This document shows positions 32,176-43,405 of a DNA stretch of 64,000 bases, piece after piece. Below the pieces are notes generated by a model. The model was not told the DNA's origin, did not search any database, and worked only from the letters and a program-made list of their open reading frames with translations. Location of the stretch: NCBI RefSeq assembly GCF_009834515.1, contig NZ_CP019426.1:744001-808000 (forward strand), read 5' to 3'. The stretch is from Pseudomonas sp. R84. GTDB taxonomy: Bacteria > Pseudomonadota > Gammaproteobacteria > Pseudomonadales > Pseudomonadaceae. How positions within the stretch are numbered: position 1 is the stretch's first letter; each line of letters starts with the position of its first letter. A program made the position numbers and the translations under genes.

Positions 32176-33054
32176 TTAGCGCCGACGGCCGGTGATGCGC
32201 ACCCAGCCATCGCGATTGGCGATCGGGTCGAGATCAAAGTCCTGGGCATAAGCGGCAGCGACTTCATCACCTTGTTCGGCAAGGATGCCCGACAGCGCCA
32301 GACGCCCACCGGACCTGACTAGCCCGGACAGTTGCGGCGCCAGCGAAACCAGCGGGCCGGCAAGAATGTTGGCGACCAGCACGTCGGCTTGAACCTGCGG
32401 CAGATCTTCCGGCAGGTACAGCGGGAACAGTTCGTCGGCAATGTTGTTGCGCCCGGCGTTGTCGCGCGAGGCTTCCAGCGCCTGCACATCGATGTCGGTG
32501 CCGACCGCTTCCTTGGCGCCGAGCAGCAGGGCGGCAATCGCCAGGATCCCCGAGCCGCAACCGAAATCCAGCACGTTGCAATCTTTCAGGTCCTGACCGT
32601 CGAGCCATTCCAGGCACAGTGCGGTAGTCGGGTGGGTGCCGGTGCCGAACGCCAGACCCGGATCCAGCAGCAGATTGACTGCGTCGGGCTCCGGCGCGGC
32701 GTGCCAGCTCGGCACGATCCACAGGCGCTGGCCGAAACGCATCGGCTCGAAACCGTCCATCCAGCTGCGTTCCCAGTCCTGATCTTCGATGACTTCGCTG
32801 TGATGCTCGGGCAGCGGGCTGCCGGTCAGCAGTTCCAGATGGGCCAGAACCGGTGCTGGTTCCGTGCCGCCTTCGAACAGCGCCAACAGATGCGTGTGCG
32901 CCCACAGCGGGGTGGTGTTGAGTTCCGGCTCGAAGATCGGCTGATCTTCGGCGTCCATGAAGGTCACCGATACGGCGCCCACTTCAAGGAAAGCGTCTTC
33001 GTAGGTTTCGGCTTGTTCCGGGCTGATGGCGAGACGTACTTGCAGCCAAGGCAT
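32176..33054 (-). CDS. prmA: Ribosomal protein L11 methyltransferase PrmA
   Basis: 292 residues. The start at 33054 ([20 protein letters not shown]) is the usual N-terminus; the longer reading adds 34 unrelated residues. Contains the SAM motif [17 protein letters not shown] and the [14 protein letters not shown] signature. It trimethylates L11 in the cytoplasm. Housekeeping gene next to the DUF3426 gene. Confidence 0.95.
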   Translation of the reverse strand: MPWLQVRLAISPEQAETYEDAFLEVGAVSVTFMDAEDQPIFEPELNTTPLWAHTHLLALFEGGTEPAPVLAHLELLTGSPLPEHHSEVIEDQDWERSWMDGFEPMRFGQRLWIVPSWHAAPEPDAVNLLLDPGLAFGTGTHPTTALCLEWLDGQDLKDCNVLDFGCGSGILAIAALLLGAKEAVGTDIDVQALEASRDNAGRNNIADELFPLYLPEDLPQVQADVLVANILAGPLVSLAPQLSGLVRSGGRLALSGILAEQGDEVAAAYAQDFDLDPIANRDGWVRITGRRR

Positions 33055-33145
33055 GGCGGGCACCTTTGAAAAATATTGATTGCAGCCTAGCGGCCGGCGA
33101 GAAGCGCGCAAGTTTACGCGAGCGCGGCGCAGAACACGAACATGG

Positions 33146-33184
33146 TTGAAGATCAAAAGATCGCAGCCTTCGGCAGCTCCTACA
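33146..33184. repeat. REP-like half element downstream of the AlbA_2 gene
   Basis: AAAAGATCGCAGCCTTCGGC followed by AGCTCCTACAGGGG is a common intergenic repeat of the P. fluorescens group. It reaches to the stop codon of the AlbA_2 gene, marking the prmA side of that insertion. Confidence 0.5.
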
Positions 33185-34745
33185 GGGGATTTATGTCGTT
33201 TCTGAATTGTTCATTGACGTTGAGCCATTGCTGGCCTTTGGTCGTCAGGCGATAGCGTTGTAGTCGGCTGTTTGGCTGTTCGGGAACCGTCATCTCCAAG
33301 GCATCAGCAGCGAGGGCCGGCAGAATGTATGCCTTGCGGAAGTGGTCGGCATTTTTCAAATGCATGGCGTCTTGCAGTTCTCGTCTGCTCATTTCACCGG
33401 AAACCACTTTCAGTAATGCAGCGACTTCCATGGTGACTTCCATGGTGACTTCCATGGTGGAGTGTCCAGCCGCGCTTTTTGCTTTGATTGTCTGCGGGTG
33501 GGCAGGCAGTCGAACAACGTAGGAAATGCGCTCGTCATCGGTTTCAAAGAGTGGAGGAGGTGAGCCGTTATTGGTCATGACCTTAAGTATTTTGGGTATT
33601 CCCGTCGACCGGCCCTCGGTCAAATCCAGCTCTTTGAGAAACTCGCCGATTCGCCGGTTACGATAACGACGACTTACCGCTCGCCCCAGCCGCAGGTCTT
33701 CCATTCGTATCGAACGGTCTGGCCCCGGAAAGCTCAGAATCACTAGCTCTGTCTGACTGATGCGCACCTCAATAGGCTCCCGTTCCTCATATGAACGGTG
33801 GTAAACCGCATTGACCAGTGCTTCCTCAATCGCCGTGAACGGGAAATTCCATACGCGAGTGGCCTCTGCTCGGTCTGCATGCTTGATGACCGTTTCATGC
33901 AGAAAGTTGCGCTGAATATAGGCCAAGGCTTCGCGAGTGATTGAGGCGAGTGGGCCTTTGAAGACCTTTTCATCAAAGCGATCACCGTCGCTTCCTTCCG
34001 GGAACCATAGGACATCGATTTGTGTGCCGGGAAAAAAGTGATGGGGCGAGTCATTGAAAAACATCAGTCCTACATTTTTTGGCCACGGTGATTCCGTTGG
34101 GCCGCCCACAATGTTCATTTGCCGGCCGAGTGCTTCAGTGGATACATCATCTGCGTCCTCGGCGAGGGCGCTGCCAATCTCCTGCAGAAAGCCTTGCATC
34201 AACGGTTTGGAAAGATCAGTGACGCGAGCGCCAAGGTTGAAGCGATCATCAAACGGGACTTTGGCGGCAAGGCTCAAGAGCTCGTGTTCGATTTCACCTT
34301 TTGCTTCGACGGTGCTGCTGTAGCGACGGATGTAATAGTGCAGGCTTCGATGTTTGGCGGTTACTGCGGCGGGGGCTTTGTAGGGGCGGTTTTGTCCGCC
34401 TGGGGCCCACAGTACGATGAGCTTGCGGGACTCGACTTCTTCCACACTCAATACCGGGAAGTAGGCAGGTCGAATAGATTGGCATGCAGCTAACAGTTCG
34501 AGTTGAATCTTGTCGATGTCTTGATCGGCAATGCCTTGCGGAGGAAAGAACGGTACGCCGTGCTCATCACACTCCTGACCAATGACGATATAACCACCAC
34601 CTAGGTTTTCGAAATCATTGGCGAATGCGCAGAGCGTGCGAATGATCGGGTCAGGATTCCAGCCTCTTTTGTACTCGATGCGCTCACTTTCGACCGTGCG
34701 CTGACGCAATAAATCGTTGAGATTGATGGGGAGTTTTTGAGGCAT
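33180..34745 (-). CDS. AlbA_2 / RecG-related ATPase-fold regulator-like protein
   Basis: 521 residues. The first part (about 15-150) is a Schlafen AlbA_2 domain ([27 protein letters not shown]). The middle (about 300-400) looks like the GHKL-type HATPase_c_4 domain of so-called RecG-like regulators ([20 protein letters not shown]). The end (about 440-521) looks like a winged helix. Such proteins are found as predicted transcription regulators and in some anti-phage systems; the role here is unknown. It carries an in-frame triple repeat [11 protein letters not shown] (12-bp DNA repeat). It breaks the usual prmA-accC neighbourhood, so it looks like an accessory insertion of a single gene. Confidence 0.72.
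   Translation of the reverse strand: MPQKLPINLNDLLRQRTVESERIEYKRGWNPDPIIRTLCAFANDFENLGGGYIVIGQECDEHGVPFFPPQGIADQDIDKIQLELLAACQSIRPAYFPVLSVEEVESRKLIVLWAPGGQNRPYKAPAAVTAKHRSLHYYIRRYSSTVEAKGEIEHELLSLAAKVPFDDRFNLGARVTDLSKPLMQGFLQEIGSALAEDADDVSTEALGRQMNIVGGPTESPWPKNVGLMFFNDSPHHFFPGTQIDVLWFPEGSDGDRFDEKVFKGPLASITREALAYIQRNFLHETVIKHADRAEATRVWNFPFTAIEEALVNAVYHRSYEEREPIEVRISQTELVILSFPGPDRSIRMEDLRLGRAVSRRYRNRRIGEFLKELDLTEGRSTGIPKILKVMTNNGSPPPLFETDDERISYVVRLPAHPQTIKAKSAAGHSTMEVTMEVTMEVAALLKVVSGEMSRRELQDAMHLKNADHFRKAYILPALAADALEMTVPEQPNSRLQRYRLTTKGQQWLNVNEQFRNDINPL
33424..33459. repeat. Three 12-bp tandem repeats inside the AlbA_2 gene
   Basis: ACTTCCATGGTG occurs three times without interruption (33424, 33436, 33448), keeping the reading frame and encoding repeated MEVT-type tetrapeptides on the minus strand. 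It may vary in copy number between strains. Confidence 0.9.
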
Positions 34746-34861
34746 GGGCTGACTCTCCTTTCGTCAGCACGGTGCTGGCAAGGCCGCGATTATAGGCAGC
34801 CTGCACAGGCTACTGCCTGCCAGTAATGTTAAAAAATGACAGTATGAAACCCGCAGAAACA

Positions 34862-34887
34862 ACAAAGCCGCCCGAAGGCGGCTTTGT
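34862..34887 (-). terminator. Terminator after accC
   Basis: Perfect 11-base stem ACAAAGCCGCC / GGCGGCTTTGT with a four-base loop, 18 bases past the accC stop, followed on the minus strand by TGTTTC. It ends the accB-accC message. Confidence 0.8.
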
Positions 34888-34904
34888 CTGGTGCGGGCTG
34901 AAGC

Positions 34905-36263
34905 TTAGTGCTTCTCGCCAGCCAGCTTGTGCTCGAGGTAGTGAATGTTCACGCCACCCTTGCAGAAGCCTTCGTCACGAACCAGATCACGATGCAGCGG
35001 GATGTTGGTCTTGATCCCGTCCACCACGATTTCGTCCAGGGCATTGCGCATGCGAGCCATGGCTTCGTCGCGGGTCGCGCCGTAAGTGATCAGCTTGCCG
35101 ATCAGCGAGTCGTAGTTCGGTGGAACCGCATAACCGCTGTACAGGTGCGAATCGACGCGAACGCCGTTGCCGCCTGGCGCGTGGAAATGCTTGACCGTAC
35201 CCGGGCTCGGCATGAAGGTTTTCGGGTCTTCAGCGTTGATCCGGCATTCCAGCGAATGACCGCGGATTACCACGTCATCCTGCGTGAACGACAGCTTGTT
35301 GCCAGCGGCGATGCTGAGCATCTCCTTGACGATGTCGATACCGGTGACCATTTCCGAAACCGGGTGCTCCACCTGAACACGGGTGTTCATTTCGATGAAG
35401 TAGAAACGACCGTTCTCGTACAGGAACTCGAAAGTACCCGCGCCGCGGTAACCGATGTCGATGCACGCCTTGACGCAGCGAGCCAGCACTTCCTCGCGCG
35501 CTTTCTCGTCGATGCCCGGTGCTGGCGCTTCTTCGAGAACCTTCTGGTGACGACGTTGCAGCGAGCAATCGCGGTCGCCCAGATGGATCGCGTGACCCTG
35601 ACCGTCGGACAGAACCTGAACTTCCACGTGGCGCGGGTTGGTGAGGAATTTTTCCAGATACACCATCGGGTTGCCGAACGCCGCGCCTGCTTCGGTGCGG
35701 GTCAGTTTGGCGAAGGCGATCAGGTCTTCTTCCTTGTGCACCACACGCATGCCGCGACCACCACCGCCGCCAGCGGCTTTGATGATCACCGGGTAGCCGA
35801 CTTCACGACCGATGCGCAGCGCCGTTTCTTCGTCTTCCGGCAACGGGCCGTCAGAACCTGGAACGGTAGGTACGCCCGCTTCGATCATCGCGTGCTTGGC
35901 CGATACCTTGTCGCCCATCAGGCGAATGGTTTCGGCTTTCGGGCCGATGAAGGCGAAGCCGGAGTTCTCGACCTGCTCGGCAAAATCGGCGTTTTCCGCG
36001 AGGAAACCGTAGCCTGGGTGAATGGCGGTAGCGCCAGTCACTTCAGCTGCCGCGATGATGGCCGGGATGTGCAGGTAAGAGTGCGCGGCAGAAGCCGGGC
36101 CGATGCAGACGGATTCGTCTGCCAGACCCAGGTGCATCAGCTCTTTGTCGGCCTTGGAGTAAACGGCGACGGTCTTGATGCCCATCTCTTTGCAGGCACG
36201 CAGAATCCGCAGGGCGATCTCACCGCGGTTAGCGATCAGAACTTTTTCCAACTTCGCAGTCAT
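34905..36263 (-). CDS. accC: Acetyl-CoA carboxylase biotin carboxylase subunit AccC
   Basis: 452 residues. The start at 36263 ([20 protein letters not shown]) has GGAGAG upstream; the longer reading reaches into the gap after accB. ATP-grasp signatures: [43 protein letters not shown]. It carboxylates the biotin carried by AccB, the first step of fatty acid synthesis. Operon with accB, 17 bases apart. Confidence 0.97.
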   Translation of the reverse strand: MTAKLEKVLIANRGEIALRILRACKEMGIKTVAVYSKADKELMHLGLADESVCIGPASAAHSYLHIPAIIAAAEVTGATAIHPGYGFLAENADFAEQVENSGFAFIGPKAETIRLMGDKVSAKHAMIEAGVPTVPGSDGPLPEDEETALRIGREVGYPVIIKAAGGGGGRGMRVVHKEEDLIAFAKLTRTEAGAAFGNPMVYLEKFLTNPRHVEVQVLSDGQGHAIHLGDRDCSLQRRHQKVLEEAPAPGIDEKAREEVLARCVKACIDIGYRGAGTFEFLYENGRFYFIEMNTRVQVEHPVSEMVTGIDIVKEMLSIAAGNKLSFTQDDVVIRGHSLECRINAEDPKTFMPSPGTVKHFHAPGGNGVRVDSHLYSGYAVPPNYDSLIGKLITYGATRDEAMARMRNALDEIVVDGIKTNIPLHRDLVRDEGFCKGGVNIHYLEHKLAGEKH

Positions 36264-36280
36264 CAAAGGCTCTCCGCAGT

Positions 36281-36742
36281 TCAAACGATGGTGAACAGCG
36301 GTTGGTCGTACTCAACCGGCTGGCCGTCTTCGACGAGGATGGACTCGATCACACCGCTGGTTTCAGCTTCGATGTGGTTCATCATCTTCATGGCTTCGAC
36401 GATGCACAGAGTGTCGCCTTTCTTCACGGTCTGGCCGACTTCAACGAAGGACGGCGAGGTTGGCGAAGATTTACGGTAGAAGGTGCCGACCATCGGTGAA
36501 CGGGCAACAGTGCCGTTCAGCGCTGGGGCAGCAGCGGCAGCCGGGGCTGCGGCAGCAACCGGAGCAGCAGCGGCAGGTGCAGCGGCCGGTGCTTGCATCG
36601 GAGCTGGCGCGTAGTACTGCTGAGCCGGGGTCTTGCTGTGACGGCTGATGCGTACGGACTCTTCGCCTTCCTTGATCTCGAGCTCGTCGATGCCGGACTC
36701 TTCCAGCAATTCGATCAATTTCTTAACTTTACGGATATCCAT
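36281..36742 (-). CDS. accB: Biotin carboxyl carrier protein AccB
   Basis: 153 residues. A short N-terminal helix region ([20 protein letters not shown]), an alanine/proline-rich flexible linker (about 40-75), and a biotinyl domain with the attachment lysine K119 in EAMKMMN. Cytoplasmic partner of AccC. Length and linker composition are typical. Confidence 0.97.
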   Translation of the reverse strand: MDIRKVKKLIELLEESGIDELEIKEGEESVRISRHSKTPAQQYYAPAPMQAPAAAPAAAAPVAAAAPAAAAAPALNGTVARSPMVGTFYRKSSPTSPSFVEVGQTVKKGDTLCIVEAMKMMNHIEAETSGVIESILVEDGQPVEYDQPLFTIV

Positions 36743-36790
36743 GAATCATCAACTCCCAAGGGTCGGTCAGGGGCGCTTAACGCTTGTAGT

Positions 36791-37243
36791 TCAAGTCGTT
36801 GCCTGTGTTTCAAGCTGTTCTAGTGCAGCCTCCAGGGCCAGTCGGTAACCGCTGGCGCCAAGGCCGCAGATCACTCCCACCGCTACATCGGAGAAGTAAG
36901 AGTGATGGCGGAAAGGTTCGCGTTTGTGCACGTTGGACAAATGCACTTCGATGAATGGGATGCTCACTCCCAGCAACGCGTCACGTAATGCGACGCTTGT
37001 GTGCGTAAAAGCTGCTGGATTGATCAGAATGAAATCGACACCTTCGCCGCGCGCGGCGTGGATGCGGTCGATCAATTCGTACTCGGCATTGCTTTGCAGA
37101 TACAGCAGATGATGGCCGGCTTCACGGGCGCGGCGCTCCAGATCCTGATTGATCTGCGCCAGGGTCGTTGAACCGTAGGTGCCGGGTTCGCGGGTGCCGA
37201 GCAGGTTCAGGTTGGGGCCGTGCAGCACCAGTAGGGTTGCCAT
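36791..37243 (-). CDS. aroQ: Type II 3-dehydroquinate dehydratase AroQ
   Basis: 150 residues. The start at 37243 ([20 protein letters not shown]) is the conserved N-terminus; the longer reading adds seven residues. Contains the catalytic tyrosine in EPGTYG, the [12 protein letters not shown] segment and [17 protein letters not shown]. Third step of the shikimate pathway. Lies just upstream of accB. Confidence 0.95.
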   Translation of the reverse strand: MATLLVLHGPNLNLLGTREPGTYGSTTLAQINQDLERRAREAGHHLLYLQSNAEYELIDRIHAARGEGVDFILINPAAFTHTSVALRDALLGVSIPFIEVHLSNVHKREPFRHHSYFSDVAVGVICGLGASGYRLALEAALEQLETQATT

Positions 37244-37407
37244 CTGCGTAGTCCTTGTTATCAATGAGCATTCGTCAGAACCCGGCGACTATGCCGCAAA
37301 GACTTTGTGACTGTCCAGTTCTATGCAATAGCCAGCACGATGGCCGATGTTTGCGCGAAATATGTGACCAAGTGATTTGATCCGGTCACTTGTGGTGTCT
37401 GGACTGA

Positions 37408-37479
37408 CGCCTTCGCGAGCAGGCTCGCTCCCACAGGGGTATGCATTCCAATGTGGGAACGAGCCTGCTCGCGAAGGCG
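37408..37479. repeat. REP-type inverted pair upstream of aroQ
   Basis: CGCCTTCGCGAGCAGGCTCG (37408-37427, arm to 37435) and its near-complement ending in CGCGAAGGCG (arm 37452-37479). Forms a long hairpin between the aroQ start and the end of the chemoreceptor gene. Confidence 0.8.
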
Positions 37480-37484
37480 GTCTA

Positions 37485-39431
37485 TCAGACGCGGAAGGCT
37501 TGAACGGCCGTATGCAATTGCCCGCCCAACACCAGCAGATTCTCACCCTGTTCGCGTCCGCGGCCGATACGCACCAGATTATCCCCGCCCAATTGATGAA
37601 TCCGCTCACTGTGATCGCGAATCTCGCTGACCGCGCCACTCTGCTGCGCAGTGACATCGGCAATGCGAATCGCCGTGTCGGAAATGGTCTGGATCGCGCC
37701 GACGATTTTATCCAGCGCGCCATCCGCCGCTTGTGCCTGATTGGCCGTGGCTTCGGCGTGTTCGACTTGCGCGCGCATGCCTTCGACCGATTGCCGCGCC
37801 GCCGTTTGCAGGCCAGCGATCAGCGTCTGAATCTCGGCTGTCGCGCCTGCGGTGCGTTGTGCCAGTGAGCGCACTTCCTCGGCCACCACGGCAAACCCGC
37901 GACCCATTTCCCCGGCACGTGCCGCTTCAATCGCCGCGTTCAGCGCCAGCAGGTTGGTCTGGTCGGCAATCGAGCGAATCACCGTCAACACGCCGCCGAT
38001 GGTTGCCGACTCTTCAGCCAGATGCTCGATCATTTGCGCGTTGCCCTGAACCTCACCAACCAGCGCGTGCAGCCCGGTCAGGCTCTGGCCAATCACGGTC
38101 TGGCCATGCTCGACGGCCAATCCAGCGTGACGGCTGGCATCTGCCGCCTGCTGCGCGTCGCCGGCAACTTGCTGAATGGTTGCCTCCAGTTCGCTGAGTG
38201 AGTCACGAATCAATGCGGTGTCACCGGCCTGATGCTCGGCGCCGCTGTGCAGGTCATTACTCAGTTCGGCGAGGGTGCGGCTGCTGCCCGCGACTTGTTC
38301 AGCATTGCCACGAATGGTGCCGACGAGGTCCACCAGATAGGCGCGCAAGCGGTTGAGCGAGGCTTCAATGTCGTGCAGTTCGCGGTTTGTCTTGCCCAAG
38401 TGGATATCGCGGCTGAAATCGCCTTCGGCCCAGCTCGACAGCGCCGGCGCGAGATTGGTCAGCGTACGGGCCAGTCGCCGCTGCAAGGTGTCGATCAACA
38501 GCGCGATCAGCAGAATCAAACCGATCATCACGCCTTGCATCAAGCGTACTTCGCCTTGGATTTGTCCGTGCTGCGCGCGAACCACCGGCTCCAGTCCTGC
38601 GATAGCTAGCTGCACCGCGGCGATTTTCTGGTGGGTGGCGGCACTGAGGTCAGTGCGTTTCTGAATCTGATCGCGGGTGCGCTCAAGCTCCGCCGGATAA
38701 CGTCCGAGCAAGCCGTTAAGTTCGCGCTTGAGGCCGACGCCAGCATCTTCTTCGACAGTTTTTTCCGTGTTTTCGATGCCCATCATCGCCGCGAAATCGT
38801 CGCTGCCCGATTCACCCTTGGCCACAACGCCGAGCAAGGGCAGGGCATCAATCGCTTGGGCCTGCGAGCGGATGTTGCTGACCTCGCGTTCTACATCGGC
38901 GGCCAGTTCACTGCGCCCGCTACTGACCAGTTTGTCCCGCGCCAGCGACAGTTTGCCCAAATGCTGAGAGGCGACGAGCAACGGCGTCAGATAGGCCGCA
39001 TTGCCGTTGGCGTAAGTGCTGAGCTGATCGAGGCTGGCACTCAATTCTCGCTCGGCCTGCAATAGCAACGCCTGCGGATCACCCGCCAGTTTTCCGGCCG
39101 CGAGCAAGTCGGTTTTGCTGAACTCATCCAGGCCCGAGAGGCTCGGACGCAGCGTTTCAGCCAGCGCCGGCGGCAACTCATCGAGTTCTTTGCGCAGGCT
39201 ATCGATGGCCTGACTGGCGCTGCTCAGGCGCAAGGCGTCACCGCTGGCGAGGTAATCCTCGACGTTGCGCGCCACGTCATTCTGAAATTGCTGCGACAAC
39301 CGCAAATACCGCTCCATCAACAGATACGGGCGTTCGAGGGCTTTTTGCGACCACCACAGGGTGGCGCCGAGTGCGAGGCACACGGCGACCAGCAGCAGCG
39401 TATTGAGATTGGTGAGCAACTTCAGGCGCAT
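37485..39431 (-). CDS. ctpL: Methyl-accepting chemotaxis protein, CtpL-like
   Basis: 648 residues. ATG 39431 ([17 protein letters not shown]) is preferred to a TTG four codons upstream. Membrane helix about 8-30, a long helical periplasmic domain, a second membrane helix ([20 protein letters not shown], about 300-320), a HAMP-like linker, then the signalling domain with the conserved tip [20 protein letters not shown]. Its place between aroQ and a gcbA-like gene matches P. aeruginosa CtpL, a sensor for low inorganic phosphate. The ligand here is inferred from position only. Confidence 0.8.
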   Translation of the reverse strand: MRLKLLTNLNTLLLVAVCLALGATLWWSQKALERPYLLMERYLRLSQQFQNDVARNVEDYLASGDALRLSSASQAIDSLRKELDELPPALAETLRPSLSGLDEFSKTDLLAAGKLAGDPQALLLQAERELSASLDQLSTYANGNAAYLTPLLVASQHLGKLSLARDKLVSSGRSELAADVEREVSNIRSQAQAIDALPLLGVVAKGESGSDDFAAMMGIENTEKTVEEDAGVGLKRELNGLLGRYPAELERTRDQIQKRTDLSAATHQKIAAVQLAIAGLEPVVRAQHGQIQGEVRLMQGVMIGLILLIALLIDTLQRRLARTLTNLAPALSSWAEGDFSRDIHLGKTNRELHDIEASLNRLRAYLVDLVGTIRGNAEQVAGSSRTLAELSNDLHSGAEHQAGDTALIRDSLSELEATIQQVAGDAQQAADASRHAGLAVEHGQTVIGQSLTGLHALVGEVQGNAQMIEHLAEESATIGGVLTVIRSIADQTNLLALNAAIEAARAGEMGRGFAVVAEEVRSLAQRTAGATAEIQTLIAGLQTAARQSVEGMRAQVEHAEATANQAQAADGALDKIVGAIQTISDTAIRIADVTAQQSGAVSEIRDHSERIHQLGGDNLVRIGRGREQGENLLVLGGQLHTAVQAFRV

Positions 39432-39482
39432 GACGGCTACCAACGGCAGAAATGGTAAGCGCCTGAATTTATTGCGGTTCTG

Positions 39483-41153
39483 TTACAGGGTTATGACCGA
39501 ATCAGTGGAATCCGATGAAAAAGTGGCACTTTGCTTTGAGTCGCGTGCGGTCTGCACGCGATTGCGTCCGGCGCCCTTGGCGCGGTACAGCGCCTCATCG
39601 GCCTGGCTGGCCATCATCAGGCTGTCGCAGTCGTCGTGCATTTCCACTACACCGGCGCTGAAGGTGCACCACAAATCCTGCGGCTGCGCCGGGTAATGGA
39701 TTTCGGCGAAGCGCTGGCGGATTTCGTCGAGCACTTTGTGCGCTGCTTCTATATCGGTGTCGGGCATGACGATGGCGAATTCTTCGCCGCCGTAACGGCC
39801 GATGAAGTCGGTCTTGCGTAAACGCTGCTTGAGAAACAGCGCGAGGCTCTTGATTACCCGGTCGCCCATCGGGTGGCCGTGACTGTCGTTGACCCGTTTG
39901 AAGTGGTCGATGTCGAGCATCGCAAAGCTCAATGGCTTGTTCTCGCGACGGGCGCGGAACGAGCAGTCTTCGAGCAGTTGCAGAATATGCGTGTGGTTAT
40001 ACAGGCCGGTGAGGCTGTCGCGGACCATCCGTGCTTTCAGATTGCGCGCGCGGGCGGCGCGGTTGCGCACCGTGGTGATCAGGTGACGCGGCTTGATCGG
40101 TTTGGTCAGGAAGTCATCGCCGCCCTCGCTCATGGCGTCGAGTTGCTTGTCCAGATCGTCTTCGGCCGACAGGTAAATGATTGGCACGCTGACATAGCGG
40201 TCGTTGTGGCGAATCACTTTGGCCAGTTCGGTACCGGTGCAGGCCGGCATGTACATGTCGAGGATGATCAGGTCCGGCTGGAAATCCGCCAGCTCGGCCA
40301 TCGCCTGAATCGGTTCGATCAAGGTGCGCGTGACGATGCCGGCGCTATTGAGCAGGCGTTCGGTATGCAATGCCTGCGCACGCGAGTCGTCGATGATCAA
40401 CACTTTATAAGGTTCGTACTGGGCAACGCAGGTGAGCACTTCGATCTTTTCCAGCAGACTCGACGCTTCGAGGGTGCCGGTGAGGAACTCCTGGCCACCG
40501 GCGCGCACGGCGGCGAGACGGGTCGGAGTGTCGGTTTCGTGCAGGCTGAAGAATAGCAGCGGCAGCGGCTCTTCCAGTCCGATCTGGGCTTCGGCGGCGA
40601 GCTTCAGGCCGATGCCGGCGCCGCTGAAGTCCACGTCCATGACGATCGCTGCTGGCAGACGCTCGACCATTGATGAGCGAAAGGCTGAAACACTGTCCAG
40701 CGCCTGCGCGCTCAGGCCGAAAAACTCCAGTTGCTTGGCCAGCCGCTCGGCGCGGTCGTAGTCCTGCAGCATCACGTAGATTGGTTTGCGCAACGGCGGC
40801 AGGAAGGTCTGGTCGAGTTGGTCACCATGGCGCAGGCCGGTACGCGACAAGCGCTGCATCAAGCGATTGAGGTCGGTGATCAAACCACTGCTCAGGCGTC
40901 CGCGATTGGCGTCCACCGCTTCCAGCGACTGACCGATGTGGCGCGCAAGCTGGGTGTGTTCCGGCTGTTCGAAACGCTCGGCAAAACGCAGCAGACGCAA
41001 ATTGGCCTCGCTCAGTTCGGCGAGATCGACAGTGGACCACTCACTGCGTTGCAGGCGCTGCCATATCTCAAGAATCTGACGTGCCTGATGAATTACCCGC
41101 TGGGCAAAGTGGTGCTTGAGACGCTCACGGCTGGGGTCTTCTGGCTCGGTCAT
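39483..41153 (-). CDS. gcbA: Diguanylate cyclase with receiver domains, GcbA-like
   Basis: 556 residues. An N-terminal helical region (about 1-115), a degenerate receiver (about 120-240), a second receiver with D299 (LDMYMPACTG), and a GGDEF domain with GGEEF at 455-459 and an inhibitory I-site R446-x-x-D449 (RKTD) five residues before it, so it is probably active and product-inhibited. It makes c-di-GMP from GTP and promotes surface attachment. The domain order and neighbours agree with GcbA of pseudomonads. Confidence 0.85.
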   Translation of the reverse strand: MTEPEDPSRERLKHHFAQRVIHQARQILEIWQRLQRSEWSTVDLAELSEANLRLLRFAERFEQPEHTQLARHIGQSLEAVDANRGRLSSGLITDLNRLMQRLSRTGLRHGDQLDQTFLPPLRKPIYVMLQDYDRAERLAKQLEFFGLSAQALDSVSAFRSSMVERLPAAIVMDVDFSGAGIGLKLAAEAQIGLEEPLPLLFFSLHETDTPTRLAAVRAGGQEFLTGTLEASSLLEKIEVLTCVAQYEPYKVLIIDDSRAQALHTERLLNSAGIVTRTLIEPIQAMAELADFQPDLIILDMYMPACTGTELAKVIRHNDRYVSVPIIYLSAEDDLDKQLDAMSEGGDDFLTKPIKPRHLITTVRNRAARARNLKARMVRDSLTGLYNHTHILQLLEDCSFRARRENKPLSFAMLDIDHFKRVNDSHGHPMGDRVIKSLALFLKQRLRKTDFIGRYGGEEFAIVMPDTDIEAAHKVLDEIRQRFAEIHYPAQPQDLWCTFSAGVVEMHDDCDSLMMASQADEALYRAKGAGRNRVQTARDSKQSATFSSDSTDSVITL

Positions 41154-41588
41154 ATCCTGACTACTAGTTAGGCTGCATGCTGAGATCGACTGGTGGCTCT
41201 ATGCTAGCACCTCTTTTCCCTTAGACGAGTGTCGTACGTCAATAATCTGCAGTGCGTCACCATTCAGTTTCTGACCGGGCGGTTTTGTTTTTGACCTTGT
41301 CGTCGATCAAGCCCCCGTGGTATGGGCACTCCCTGATTGATCAAGGCGCTATGGATGAGTTGTCAATCGTACTTTCATCCGCGCGATGAATGAGCTTTGC
41401 AAGGGTTTTCAATACCCTGCAATTCAATTGGCTGAGGCACGAGCATCGGGGATTCCCTTAGTCGTCGTCGAAGCGTCATTCGCCCACATGATTTGCGGCT
41501 TATCGTTACGCGCGCGTGCCCGGCCTTGGCACGTTGTTGTATGGTTGTGGTCGAACCGTTGAACCCAAGTGATTGAAAGGATATCGCC
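41154..41588. other. Long gap between the gcbA-like gene and the DUF2333 gene
   Basis: 435 bases between divergent genes. It must contain promoters for both. I see no convincing -35/-10 pair, no ORF with a good ribosome site, and no tRNA or strong terminator. A partial sigma-54-like TTGGCACG at about 41526 lacks a proper -12 element. Confidence 0.5.
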
Positions 41589-42656
41589 ATGCTGGACTGG
41601 AAAAACCGCGCGGGCAGCGCGCCTGAACGTGCCGCCGAGCCCAAGTCGGCCACCCGCAGCTATGTAGGCGGGGTGCTGTTCAGCCGCGCATTGGCGACGC
41701 TGATCGGCCTCTATCTGCTGGTGACCATTGGCCTGGGCTGGTACTGGAGCCAGGAGCCGGCGCTGTTTCCGGTCGCACAAAACGCGCAAGTGGCTGCCGA
41801 GAAAGAAGGCAAGCAGATGGTGATCGGCTACACCACGGTCGAAACCTTGAAGACTGTTGCCGGCACGCTGCTCAACAAACCGGGCGGTTACATTTCCAAT
41901 GACCGCTTCCCGCCAGGCCTGTGGATGGACAACACGCCGAGCTGGGAATACGGCGTTCTGGTGCAGGTGCGTGACCTGACCCGGGCTCTGCGTAAAGACT
42001 TTGCCCGTTCGCAATCGCAGTCGGCCGAAGATGCCGATCTGGCCAAGGCCGAGCCGCGTTTCAACTTCGACAACAAGAGCTGGATTCTCCCTTCCAGCGA
42101 GTCCGAGTATCAGGAAGGCATAAACTCGCTGAGCCGTTATCAGGCGCGCCTGTCGGATCCGAGCCAGAAAAACGCACTGTTCTATGCGCGTGCTGACAAC
42201 CTGAATAACTGGTTGGGCGATGTTGGCACCCGTCTGGGTTCGCTGTCGCAACGCCTATCGGCCAGTGTCGGTCGGGTCAAGCTGAACACCGCATTGAAAA
42301 CTGAAACCCCGGCTGTGGGCGAAGTGCCGCAGGTCGATGAGGAAATCGTCGAGACTCCGTGGATGCAGATCGACAACGTATTCTACGAAGCACGTGGCCA
42401 GGCTTGGGCACTCTCGCACCTGTTGCGCGCCATCGAAGTCGACTTCGCCGATGTGCTGGCGAAGAAGAACGCCACGGTCAGCGTGCGTCAGATCATCCGT
42501 GAACTGGAAGCCTCGCAGGAACCGGTCTGGAGTCCTATGATTCTTAACGGCAGCGGCTTCGGCGTGCTGGCCAACCACTCGCTGGTCATGGCCAACTATA
42601 TTTCCCGTGCCAACGCCGCTGTGATCGATTTGCGTCAACTGCTCAATCAGGGCTGA
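41589..42656 (+). CDS. DUF2333 family membrane-anchored protein
   Basis: 355 residues. One membrane helix near the N-terminus (RALATLIGLYLLVTIGLGWY, about 33-52), then a soluble periplasmic domain with the conserved pattern KTVAGTLLNKPGGYISNDRF and PGLWMDNTPSWEYG. DUF2333 has no known function. Conserved at this place in pseudomonads. Followed after three bases by the Nudix gene. Confidence 0.88.
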   Translation: MLDWKNRAGSAPERAAEPKSATRSYVGGVLFSRALATLIGLYLLVTIGLGWYWSQEPALFPVAQNAQVAAEKEGKQMVIGYTTVETLKTVAGTLLNKPGGYISNDRFPPGLWMDNTPSWEYGVLVQVRDLTRALRKDFARSQSQSAEDADLAKAEPRFNFDNKSWILPSSESEYQEGINSLSRYQARLSDPSQKNALFYARADNLNNWLGDVGTRLGSLSQRLSASVGRVKLNTALKTETPAVGEVPQVDEEIVETPWMQIDNVFYEARGQAWALSHLLRAIEVDFADVLAKKNATVSVRQIIRELEASQEPVWSPMILNGSGFGVLANHSLVMANYISRANAAVIDLRQLLNQG

Positions 42657-42659
42657 TTC

Positions 42660-43217
42660 ATGAGTCAGAACGCCAAAGAGGCGGCCCATCGCGCCGCCTC
42701 GGATGCCGAACAGATCGCCTGGGTCGACGAGCAGGACAACCTGCTCGGCGCTCTGGTGCGCGCCGATTTGCGCGAGCGCGGGCTGATCGGCCGTGGCACG
42801 TACATCATGCTGTTCAATTCCGCCGGTGATCTTTGCGTGCACCGGCGCACGTTGAGCAAGGCGATTTATCCCGGTTTCTGGGACGTCGCGGCAGGCGGCA
42901 TGGTGCAGGCAGACGAGAGCTACGCCGAGTCGGCAGCCCGTGAGCTGGAAGAGGAATTGGGTGTCAGCGGCGTAGAGCTGACTGCCCATGACCATTTCTA
43001 CTTCGAAGATACCGGCAACCGTCTTTGGTGTTCGGCGTTTTCCGCCGTGTGGGACGGCCCGCTTACATTGCAGCCTGAAGAAGTCCTCGAAGCACGCTTT
43101 ATTCCGGTCGAGCAGGTCATGCGGGAAATCGAGCAGAAGCCTTATTGCCCGGACTCTCTGGCCGCGTTGAAGCGCTATCTGAAGGCGCAGCAAAGCGACG
43201 TCGCAAAGAACACATGA
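42660..43217 (+). CDS. Nudix hydrolase
   Basis: 185 residues with a complete Nudix box in AGGMVQADESYAESAARELE followed by EELGV (G-x5-E-x7-REL-x-EELG form). The flanking sequence (HRRTLSKAIYPGFWDVAAGG) resembles YfcD-type enzymes of the isopentenyl-diphosphate isomerase-like subgroup. The substrate is unknown, a nucleoside diphosphate derivative by family. Probably cotranscribed with the DUF2333 gene. Confidence 0.9.
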   Translation: MSQNAKEAAHRAASDAEQIAWVDEQDNLLGALVRADLRERGLIGRGTYIMLFNSAGDLCVHRRTLSKAIYPGFWDVAAGGMVQADESYAESAARELEEELGVSGVELTAHDHFYFEDTGNRLWCSAFSAVWDGPLTLQPEEVLEARFIPVEQVMREIEQKPYCPDSLAALKRYLKAQQSDVAKNT

Positions 43218-43405
43218 ATTGGCGCCGATTGGCACTTAGCAAGTCGCTTTTTTGCCGTTACACTGCGCGACCTTTTCAAGCTGCACCGTCCTGCTTTTAT
43301 TGAAGCATCCGGTGCAGTAGCGCTGCCCCTGCCTGAGTGGGGCTTCGCGGTCGCTGACCTTGCCCAAGGTTGCGATCAGTCTTTGTCCTCCCAAGAGGAT
43401 TGCCG

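Noticed and set aside
41526..41541. Sigma-54 promoter before the DUF2333 gene (TTGGCACG)
   Set aside because: The -12 part reads TGTA where TTGC is needed, so the essential GC is absent.
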